Positions 19,240 to 26,952 of a DNA stretch of 64,000 nucleotides are shown in pieces (the first letter of the stretch is position 1; the number at the start of each line of letters is the position of its first letter). Under the pieces are notes generated by a model. It worked only from the letters and a program-made list of their open reading frames with translations, had not been told where the DNA came from and did no database searches. Source of the stretch: Segatella copri. GTDB taxonomy: Bacteria; Bacteroidota; Bacteroidia; Bacteroidales; Bacteroidaceae. Made by a program: the position numbers and the translations under genes. The stretch is taken from positions 1-64,000 of the forward strand of contig NZ_NMPZ01000014.1 of assembly GCF_002224675.1 (NCBI RefSeq), in the 5' to 3' direction.

Positions 19240-21771
19240 ATGAAATTATCAGAACTTAAAACAGGTGAAAGCGCCGTTATCGTCAAGGTTTCAGGACACG
19301 GTGGCTTCAGAAAGAGAGTCATTGAGATGGGATTCATCAAGGGAAAGAAGGTTGATGTGCTCCTGAACGCCCCACTCCAGGACCCTGTGAAATACAAGAT
19401 TATGGGTTACGAGGTGTCACTCCGACACAGCGAAGCTGACCATATCGAGGTGGTTTCCATCGAGGAAGCCAAGCATGATGCACAGCTCTGCAAGGCGGAA
19501 GAAGAAGACCGCCAGCAGGTAATTGACTCAAAAGTAGTAGATTCCAACGATAGCGACGAGCAGGCGCTCGGCGACAAGATGCTCGTGGCAGAAAGAAAAG
19601 ACTCTGCCAGCAACGAAGCCTTGGCAGAACAGGAAGCAGAAAGACTCCACCGCGTCATCAACGTGGCACTGGTGGGAAATCCAAACTGCGGAAAGACTTC
19701 ATTGTTCAACTTCGCATCGGGTGCTCACGAACGTGTGGGCAACTACAGCGGAGTAACCGTGGATGCCAAGGTGGGCGAAGCTGAATACAACGGCTATCAC
19801 TTCAATCTGGTAGATTTGCCGGGCACCTATTCGCTTTCAGCCTATTCTCCAGAAGAACTCTATGTACGCAAGCAGCTCATCGAGCATACGCCGGATATCG
19901 TCATCAACGTCATCGACACCAGCAACCTGGAGCGCAACCTCTATCTCACCACTCAGTTGATAGACATGCACATCCGCATGGTCTGTGCCCTCAACATGTT
20001 TGATGAAACCGAAAAGCGTGGCGATAACATCGACTACGACAAACTGGGCGAACTCTTCGGTATCTCGATGATTCCTACCGTCTTCACCAATGGTCGAGGC
20101 GTGGATAAGCTCTTCGAGACTATCATCGAACTCTACGAAGGCAAGGAAGATTCCAGCGCTCACTATCGCCATATCCACATCAACCACGGACATGAGATAG
20201 AGCACGGCATCGAGCATATCCAGAAATATCTGAAGGCAGATGATTCCATCCGCCAGCGCTACTCTACCCGTTACCTCTCCATCAAGTTGTTGGAGAATGA
20301 TAAGCACGCAGAGGAATACATAAGTCATCTGAAATCGGCCAAGGAAATCTTCGCAGCCCGCAATGAGGCAGCCAAGCGTGTGAAGGAAGAGACTCTGGAA
20401 GATAGCGAAACCGCCATCATGGATGCCAAATACGGTTTTATCCATGGCGCATTGCAGGAAGCGGGCTATGAACCGGGCAAGGCAAAGGATACCTATCAGG
20501 TAACCCATCTCATCGACAGCATCCTGACCAATAAATATGTAGGCTTCCCTATCTTCGTCCTCCTGCTGTTCATCATGTTCTCAGCCACCTTCGTGCTGGG
20601 CGAGATTCCTAAGGGATGGATTGAGGACGGCGTGGCATGGCTGGGCGAGTTCATCAGCAATACAATGCCGGATGGACCAGTGAAGGATATGCTGGTAGAT
20701 GGTGTGATTGGTGGTGTTGGTGCGGTCATCGTATTCCTGCCACAGATTCTGATTCTGTATTTCTTCATTTCTTATATGGAGGATTCGGGATATATGGCTC
20801 GTGCCGCCTTCATCATGGATAAGCTGATGCACAAGATGGGCCTACATGGCAAGTCATTCATCCCGCTGATTATGGGATTCGGCTGTAACGTACCAGCCGT
20901 GATGGCAACAAGAACCATCGAGAGTCACCGTTCCCGTCTGATAACGATGCTGATATTGCCATTGATGAGCTGTTCGGCTCGCCTGCCAATCTACATCATG
21001 GTCATCGGAACATTCTTTGCCATCCAATACCGTTCGCTCATCATGGTATCGCTCTATCTCATCGGCATCTTCCTTGCGGTGATATTGAGCCGCATCTTTG
21101 CCAGTTTCGTGGTGAAGGGCGAAGATACTCCATTCGTAATGGAGCTGCCTCCTTACCGCTTCCCTACCTGGAAGGCGATAGGCCGCCATACCTGGGAAAA
21201 GGGTAAGCAGTATCTGAAGAAGATGGGTGGCATCATCCTCGTGGCAAGTATCATCGTCTGGGCTTTGGGCTACTTCCCTCACAATGAGGAACTTGACAAC
21301 CAGGCACAGCAGGAGCAGAGCTATATCGGCAGAATCGGTAAGACCATCGAGCCTATCTTTACCCCACAGGGTTTTGACTGGAAGTTAGATGTGGGCTTGG
21401 TTTCCGGTGTAGGTGCCAAGGAGATTGTAGCCTCAACAATGGGCGTGCTCTACAGCAACAACGACAGTTTCTCTGATGATCAGGATTACAACGATGAAGA
21501 CGGAAAATACGAGGTTTTGAAGAAGCAGATGACTTCTGATTTGAAGAAGACCTACGGTTACAGCGATGCCGAGGCGGAATCTAAGGCAACGCTCACCGCC
21601 TACTGTTTCCTCCTCTTCGTATTGCTCTACTTCCCTTGCATCGCCACGATAGCAGCCATCAAGGGCGAGACGGGCAGTTGGAAATGGGCAGGCTTCGCCG
21701 CCGGCTACACCACGCTATTGGCATGGGTAGTATCAGCCCTGGTCTTCCAGATAGGAAGCTTGTTCATCTAA
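19240..21771 (+). CDS. feoB: Fused FeoA-FeoB ferrous iron transporter
   Basis: This 843-aa protein takes up Fe2+ across the inner membrane. Residues 1-75 are a FeoA SH3-like domain (KRVIEMGFIKGKKVDVLLNA), followed by a charged linker of about 60 residues. Next comes the FeoB G-domain with G1 GNPNCGKTS (about 146-154), G2 TVDAKVG, G3 DLPGTYSL and G4 NMFDE, and then the membrane part with gate motif GFGCNVPAVMATRTIE. FeoA is a separate gene in many bacteria; the fusion is common in Bacteroidetes. It is monocistronic, with a terminator 22 bp after the stop codon. Confidence 0.97.
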   Translation: MKLSELKTGESAVIVKVSGHGGFRKRVIEMGFIKGKKVDVLLNAPLQDPVKYKIMGYEVSLRHSEADHIEVVSIEEAKHDAQLCKAEEEDRQQVIDSKVVDSNDSDEQALGDKMLVAERKDSASNEALAEQEAERLHRVINVALVGNPNCGKTSLFNFASGAHERVGNYSGVTVDAKVGEAEYNGYHFNLVDLPGTYSLSAYSPEELYVRKQLIEHTPDIVINVIDTSNLERNLYLTTQLIDMHIRMVCALNMFDETEKRGDNIDYDKLGELFGISMIPTVFTNGRGVDKLFETIIELYEGKEDSSAHYRHIHINHGHEIEHGIEHIQKYLKADDSIRQRYSTRYLSIKLLENDKHAEEYISHLKSAKEIFAARNEAAKRVKEETLEDSETAIMDAKYGFIHGALQEAGYEPGKAKDTYQVTHLIDSILTNKYVGFPIFVLLLFIMFSATFVLGEIPKGWIEDGVAWLGEFISNTMPDGPVKDMLVDGVIGGVGAVIVFLPQILILYFFISYMEDSGYMARAAFIMDKLMHKMGLHGKSFIPLIMGFGCNVPAVMATRTIESHRSRLITMLILPLMSCSARLPIYIMVIGTFFAIQYRSLIMVSLYLIGIFLAVILSRIFASFVVKGEDTPFVMELPPYRFPTWKAIGRHTWEKGKQYLKKMGGIILVASIIVWALGYFPHNEELDNQAQQEQSYIGRIGKTIEPIFTPQGFDWKLDVGLVSGVGAKEIVASTMGVLYSNNDSFSDDQDYNDEDGKYEVLKKQMTSDLKKTYGYSDAEAESKATLTAYCFLLFVLLYFPCIATIAAIKGETGSWKWAGFAAGYTTLLAWVVSALVFQIGSLFI

Positions 21772-21792
21772 TATAACAACGTAAATTCAAAC

Positions 21793-21830
21793 AAAAAGGG
21801 TGTGACTAGTCGATTAGTCACACCCTTTTT
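21793..21830 (+). terminator. feoAB terminator
   Basis: AAAAAGGGTGTGACTA pairs perfectly with TAGTCACACCCTTTTT around a 6-nt loop and ends in the T-run. The A-run on the left also makes it usable from the opposite strand, where the MFS gene at 22139-23311 points towards it. Confidence 0.9.
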
Positions 21831-21918
21831 GTTTGTTGCTCATAAGAATGAAGGCCGTTCTTACCTGCAGGAAATGTCAGGAGTAGCAGGAAAGTTCTTG
21901 GTAAGCCATAAGAAAAAT

Positions 21919-22090
21919 GTTTCTGTCCCTAATAGAAATCTATGTTCAGCAGTATTGAACCTATGTTCAGCAGTGTTGAACTTATGTTCAGCAGTGTTGA
22001 ACTTACATTCAGCAGTGTTGAACATAGAATTCCATTAAGGGCAGAAACAATTATCATTAAGGGCAGAAACAATTACCATTAAGGATAAAA
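21919..22090. repeat. Tandem palindromic repeat patch
   Basis: Four 21-bp direct repeats run from 21941 to 22023; each contains TATGTTCAGCAGTGTTGAAC, whose GTTCA and TGAAC arms can pair. Two full copies of a 22-bp unit starting CATTAAGGGCAGAAAC follow at 22033 and 22055, with a decayed third at 22077. An inverted, diverged copy of that second unit (TTTCTGTCCCTAATAG) sits on the left at 21920. The patch lies between two converging genes. Confidence 0.85.
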
Positions 22091-22138
22091 AGAAATATCG
22101 TGGTGGATAACATCACTATGAATCATATTCGCCAGCAG

Positions 22139-23311
22139 TCAAGATATTCTCTTTTCCACCTTTGCGGCAACAAACGCGATCATCAGACCCAGGCAGGCGG
22201 CAATACTGATGGCGATGCGGAGACCGGTAGCCTCAGCAAGCCATCCGATAACCGGTGGTCCTACCAGGAAACCGAAGAAACTGATGCTCGAAACGATGGT
22301 GATGGCAATGCTCGCCTTGATGGTTCCCAGTTTTCCGGCGATACTGTAACAGATAGGCACCGATGAAGAGATGCCGAAACCTACCAGCAGGAAGCCCAAA
22401 GTGGCAGGAATCAGATAAGGCAAGGCAGCAGCCAGCCACAAACCGCCCAATATCAAAGCACCACAAACCTTCAACACCCTGGCTGGGCCGTATTTCGTAA
22501 CAAAGCCATCGGCAAGGAATCTACCCAGAGTCATCGCTCCCATACCTGCCACATAGCCCGCACGGATAAAAGCCTCATCGGGTTTTACTACTGATGAGAA
22601 ATACACACCACTCCAATCGTAAACAGTACCTTCACAGAACATGCCGGCAAATCCCATCAATCCCAGGAGAAACAGAATCGGGTCAATGGTCTTGAAAGAG
22701 AACTTCGGCACATCCTCCTCTTCAGCCTTTGCCGTAGCATCATCTACCAGATATCTGAATCCGATGGCGATAATGAGAAGACTCATCACCAAGACAGCTC
22801 CAAAGTGAACCTCTATCGGAAGCAGGGTATTGGCAAAGACGGCTCCGATGATACCGCCCGAGAATCCGCCCAAACTCCACAGACCATGAAAAGAAGACAT
22901 GATGTTGCGCCCATACATTTTCTCCACCAGACAAGCCTGCGTATTGGTAGCGATGTTCATCAGATTCGCCATCATTCCGAAAGCCATCAGAGAAAGAATC
23001 AGCTGGAACACCGTACTGCTGCTTCCCATACAGAACAACACGAAAGCATAGAGCACCTCAGCAAGCAGAATCATCTTCCTGCTGCCAAACTTACTCACCA
23101 AAACGCCCGAGAAAGCCATCATCAGAAGCTGGCCGATAGGAATGGCAAAAAGCACCGTTCCCAACTGGCCGTTGCTCAAGTGCAACATCTGTTTAACATC
23201 CGGAATACGGCTTGCCCAACTGGCAAACACCACTCCCGGCACAAAATAATAAGCCGCAACAGCCACTCGCTTGCGGGCTAAATCTCCCAAGTGATTCAAA
23301 CTTACAGTCAT
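22139..23311 (-). CDS. MFS transporter
   Basis: The 390-aa product is an inner-membrane major facilitator with about 12 predicted helices in two halves. Its loops include GQLLMMAFSGVLVSKFGSRK, a variant of the MFS loop 2-3 motif. The N-terminal motif YFVPGVVFASWASRIPDVK is typical of the group sometimes compared with bacterial fucose/sugar or drug permeases. The substrate cannot be told from sequence. The chosen ATG at 23311 is preceded by AATAGGG and, 47 bp upstream, a -7 box at 23358-23365. No partner gene shares its transcript. Confidence 0.88.
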   Translation of the reverse strand: MTVSLNHLGDLARKRVAVAAYYFVPGVVFASWASRIPDVKQMLHLSNGQLGTVLFAIPIGQLLMMAFSGVLVSKFGSRKMILLAEVLYAFVLFCMGSSSTVFQLILSLMAFGMMANLMNIATNTQACLVEKMYGRNIMSSFHGLWSLGGFSGGIIGAVFANTLLPIEVHFGAVLVMSLLIIAIGFRYLVDDATAKAEEEDVPKFSFKTIDPILFLLGLMGFAGMFCEGTVYDWSGVYFSSVVKPDEAFIRAGYVAGMGAMTLGRFLADGFVTKYGPARVLKVCGALILGGLWLAAALPYLIPATLGFLLVGFGISSSVPICYSIAGKLGTIKASIAITIVSSISFFGFLVGPPVIGWLAEATGLRIAISIAACLGLMIAFVAAKVEKRIS

Positions 23312-23357
23312 CCCTATTAATACCTTTATTTATATATACCTATTTTATTTGCGGCTG

Positions 23358-23438
23358 CAAAATTACAAAAAAAAGCAGAAAAAGAGTGATATTTGAACAA
23401 AAAATATAGCTCGGTATGAGATTTTTGACGTACCTTTG
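23358..23438. promoter_or_regulatory. Divergent -7 boxes: MFS gene and small secreted ORF
   Basis: TAATTTTG on the minus strand (23365-23358) serves the MFS transporter. TACCTTTG on the plus strand (23431-23438) stands 33 bp before the short ORF at 23471. The plus-strand -33 element is not recognisable. Confidence 0.5.
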
Positions 23439-23470
23439 CACTCAGAAAAAGAATTAAAAACAAACTAGCA

Positions 23471-23542
23471 ATGAAGAAACAAACACTGATTACCCTGGCA
23501 CTCGTCATGCAGCAGCTTTCTGCATTGCCTTGCGTCTTCTAA
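23471..23542 (+). pseudogene. Truncated secreted-protein start (signal peptide only)
   Basis: A promoter-equipped 23-aa ORF encodes only MKKQTLITLALVMQQLSALP plus CVF, which is a signal peptide with Lys-Lys start and hydrophobic core, then stops. The simplest reading is the 5' end of a secreted-protein gene whose body has been lost. It ends about 150 bp before the restriction-like operon, so the accessory island may have replaced the rest. Alternatively it is a short leader or membrane peptide. The following stretch to 23695 holds an 8-bp hairpin (GGTGGCAA 23592-23599 with TTGCCACC 23615-23622) and no gene. Confidence 0.5.
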
Positions 23543-23695
23543 ATATCGTAAGTACTTGCGTCATATATCAGAACATATCTGTGTGGCAATAGGTGGCAAC
23601 AAGAAAGCACCTTATTGCCACCCATTATTCTATCTGAATCAACCACTTACACATCAGCGTGGTAGATGTGGCATTAAATTAGAAAAAACTTTTTT

Positions 23696-26600
23696 CTATA
23701 TATACTGCAAAATCATATTCACCATTGTGTCCAGATAGCCTTTATCATCCTTAAACAGCACATGATTCTTTTGGAATTCACCTTTCTCAAATGGATTCTT
23801 CAACCAAAACTCCACCTGCTCCATTGGTGTATTGCTGATAATGAAACTGTTCAACATCAGGTGAGCGTTGCCCAACTGAGAAGCCACTTCTGTCTGTAAA
23901 TACTTGAAGAGTTGAATCTTATCATCCTCCAATCCTTTAAGATTGCGAATACCTTTCGGGTCGATGAAGGTGATGTATTGCTTCTCTCCATCCAATATCC
24001 ATAAGATAAAATCAGGATAGAAGTTGTTTGCATCAAAGAAACCCAATCCCCTCTTGCTCTCATTGCGAAGCAGATAAACCTGCTTACCAGCCAGCACATC
24101 GTCTTGATGAACCCTACAATATTCACGGAAGGAAGTAACAAAGTTCTGTTCTCCTAAGTTTAATGCCACAGGAGACACCTTCAACGTTGGCTCACCAGTT
24201 ACAACATCTACATAAGGACGATTACCATTGACATCTTTCTCTGCAAGGAAGACCAAAGGTTTATACAGATGTTCCTCCACATTCAAAGCCTTGAAATAAG
24301 GAGCATCAAGAACTAAGTCTTTACCAAATTCATTGGTCTCCACCTGCTCCTGCAATATTTTCAAATAATCCACCACATTATACAAGTCGTTACGAACCTC
24401 TATTTCATATTCGTCAGGCATACCTATATTATAATAGGTAACGCGTGTCTCCTTCAGATGTTTTTGCTCTTCCTTCGACTTGGCCTTCTTGTAAGCCATA
24501 TCCATATAGCCACGGAGCAGACTGATTGTAACATCCTGCCACAACTCCACATTCTTTCCGAAATCATGAAAGTTCAAACGGTCTTCAGGAATTGACAATT
24601 CGTACCAGGAAGGATTTGCCATCAGATACTTCAAGTCTTCCAATCGCAATTTCAGATTATACCAACCTCGCTCTGCCTTCATACCCTGCAAGGCAAAGAA
24701 CACTTCCGTCCAGTCTATCCAATTCAGATGCTCCTGTCCCAAAACACCAATATAGCGACTTGCTGCATTAGCAGTTTGAACATTCTTGCTTCTCAGCAAA
24801 TCCACCTTTGGATATTTGTCCAGTTTTACATTCACCTTTTTCATCAGGCTTTCATCGGCAGGTTCCACCACGGCAGACTTCTTGAAGTTATAGCCATCCA
24901 CGACTTTCGGCAATGAGAGATGAAGAGCATCTAAATCAACAGACTTAATGGTTTTGATGACAATCTTCTCATAGTCTATCTCATTGGTAGGTAAACCTTC
25001 ATCCTCCAAATATGCCTTGAAGGCTTCCATATAATCAGCCCGCACGCCAAAGATATTCAGAGTCTCTATGGTTGACAAATTCTTTGGAATCATCTCTTCC
25101 TGATAGCAGGCATCCAGCATCTTGCTTCGCTTCAGGGAATATCTATATCCCTTCAGACGAACGCCACGACCGAAAAGCTGAATTATCTCAGAACCTTCGC
25201 TGCGTCCCACATTCATCAGACCCATCACGGAAACTCGCCAACTGCTCCATCCCTCAGTAAACTTCTTGGAACCAATCAGGATGTTGACGGTTGAATCTTG
25301 AGAATTGATATTGTTGAAGAGGCTGGAAGTTCCGAATGCTTTCGTTTCACAAAGAAATCCTTTATCCTGCAAGAGTTTCAGCAATTCCTTACCATCACCC
25401 ACATTGATGACGCCGAAATAATCCTTAGTACTTCCTACTCTCAATCCAATCTCCTCAAAACCTCCTTTTTGAAGATCGATATGAAGTTGGGCACTATGGA
25501 TATTGGAGTGGAAAAGATCCCGCAGGATAGCATCGTAGATATTCTCGGCAAACTTCTGTTTGTCATCTTCTACGAGATAACCACCTTTAAGCGCCAGGAA
25601 AGAATTGCCAAATACAGAATAACCATTCTTTGTTTTCAATCCATCTTCCGAACTGAGCAAACGACGGATATAACCTGAAAACTCTGTACGATTCCGGATA
25701 AAATCCTGCAAGAACAAGAGTATCTGAGTTACATCCGATACCTGATTCTTATTTTCCTTGCTCACAGCCTTTACGCTACTTCCCACAAATATTCCCAAAG
25801 GCTTTTCCACCAGAAACCTGTTATGAATCCGCATATCACTCTGATAGATTTTAGTCTGTTCATAAAGACATAGCAAATATGCCGTGAGATACATATTGAG
25901 CAAATCATCATCATTCCAGTCGTTCATATTCATGATACGATAATCCTTGCCATATCCATCGGCATAGAAATAACGATAGGAATAATCAAAAAGTGTTGCC
26001 TTACCATATTGGTCAAACATCGCCTTCCGGTCTTTGGCATTACTCTTTGCAGAAATGGCTTGACCAAAGGTAGCGGAATACTCAAAAGAGAAGCCTTCCT
26101 CGGTCAACTTCTGGCGATACCCCATCCAGACATCGCCACTGGAACCTTTGTGACCTTCATCTACCAATACCAGGTTGTTGCCCTCGAAAGCCTCAACAGC
26201 TACCGTTTTATCTCCATCCTTATCTGCCAATTTATTGATATCGATGATTTCTACAGCCTTGCCTTGAAACAAACCACCAACACCTTGCTTGCTGAACATA
26301 GCAACATCCATATTAGAAGCCTTCAACTCTTCATAATGCTGACGACTCAATCCTTCATTTGGAGTCAATACGATGATGCGGTTGAGTTTCTTGGCATGAT
26401 GAATCCTGGCATACTCCTGATATTGCTTGATGTTGACATGCATCAGCAGAGTCTTACCTGAACCTGTTGCATTCCAATAAGCCAACTTATTCAAGTCATC
26501 AACTGTAAAGTCGGGCAACTCGTGCCAGGTTTCTGCACGATGATTGAAGTCATCATGCAGAAAACGATTCAGGTTGTCGCAAAGTGCCTGCGGATTACTG

Positions 26601-26944
26601 AAATACTGGTCGAGATAGATTTCCGTGAACAAGAGGGATAGATACTGGAAGTACTTCCACTTGATTGGTTCACTTCGCTTCTCGTTAATCTCATCAGTAA
26701 ACTTCACGATATGCTGGTCATAAAAGTACAACTGTTCTATGGACAAAGGACCTGTAGCATAGAGCTTATGACAAAGCTCATGATAGAGTTTTGACTCGTG
26801 GTCATCATTCAATCCTTCGTATGCAGGATCCTTGAGATCACGAGACCAAGCCTCCAAGTCCTTACAGCCAAACAGCTGCAAGATATAATGAAACAGGACC
26901 AGTGCCTGCTGCAGTTTTCCTTTTTTCTGTATTTTCTTAGCCAT
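23696..26944 (-). CDS. Type III Res-like helicase-nuclease
   Basis: The 1082-aa product resembles the Res subunit of type III restriction enzymes. Superfamily 2 helicase motifs are present: I with NATGSGKT (about residues 158-165), II DEGH (262-265), III SATFG and VI QLFGRGVRLKG. A C-terminal PD-(D/E)xK nuclease is suggested by YPDF (about 976-979) and DPKG (995-998), separated by a beta-hairpin. A DEGH box instead of DEAH is acceptable for the family. It is the last gene of the operon; the ATG lies 8 bp after the methyltransferase stop codon, indicating a shared transcript. It probably translocates on and cuts unmodified DNA. Confidence 0.88.
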   Translation of the reverse strand: MAKKIQKKGKLQQALVLFHYILQLFGCKDLEAWSRDLKDPAYEGLNDDHESKLYHELCHKLYATGPLSIEQLYFYDQHIVKFTDEINEKRSEPIKWKYFQYLSLLFTEIYLDQYFSNPQALCDNLNRFLHDDFNHRAETWHELPDFTVDDLNKLAYWNATGSGKTLLMHVNIKQYQEYARIHHAKKLNRIIVLTPNEGLSRQHYEELKASNMDVAMFSKQGVGGLFQGKAVEIIDINKLADKDGDKTVAVEAFEGNNLVLVDEGHKGSSGDVWMGYRQKLTEEGFSFEYSATFGQAISAKSNAKDRKAMFDQYGKATLFDYSYRYFYADGYGKDYRIMNMNDWNDDDLLNMYLTAYLLCLYEQTKIYQSDMRIHNRFLVEKPLGIFVGSSVKAVSKENKNQVSDVTQILLFLQDFIRNRTEFSGYIRRLLSSEDGLKTKNGYSVFGNSFLALKGGYLVEDDKQKFAENIYDAILRDLFHSNIHSAQLHIDLQKGGFEEIGLRVGSTKDYFGVINVGDGKELLKLLQDKGFLCETKAFGTSSLFNNINSQDSTVNILIGSKKFTEGWSSWRVSVMGLMNVGRSEGSEIIQLFGRGVRLKGYRYSLKRSKMLDACYQEEMIPKNLSTIETLNIFGVRADYMEAFKAYLEDEGLPTNEIDYEKIVIKTIKSVDLDALHLSLPKVVDGYNFKKSAVVEPADESLMKKVNVKLDKYPKVDLLRSKNVQTANAASRYIGVLGQEHLNWIDWTEVFFALQGMKAERGWYNLKLRLEDLKYLMANPSWYELSIPEDRLNFHDFGKNVELWQDVTISLLRGYMDMAYKKAKSKEEQKHLKETRVTYYNIGMPDEYEIEVRNDLYNVVDYLKILQEQVETNEFGKDLVLDAPYFKALNVEEHLYKPLVFLAEKDVNGNRPYVDVVTGEPTLKVSPVALNLGEQNFVTSFREYCRVHQDDVLAGKQVYLLRNESKRGLGFFDANNFYPDFILWILDGEKQYITFIDPKGIRNLKGLEDDKIQLFKYLQTEVASQLGNAHLMLNSFIISNTPMEQVEFWLKNPFEKGEFQKNHVLFKDDKGYLDTMVNMILQYI

Positions 26945-26952
26945 AATAAGAC

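Noticed and set aside
21941..22023. Possible mini-CRISPR array
   Set aside because: The units are contiguous without unique spacers and no cas genes are present.
21802..22038. 78-aa ORF with LCSAVLN repeats
   Set aside because: It is a translation of the 21-bp tandem repeat and the feoAB terminator; no promoter or ribosome site supports it.
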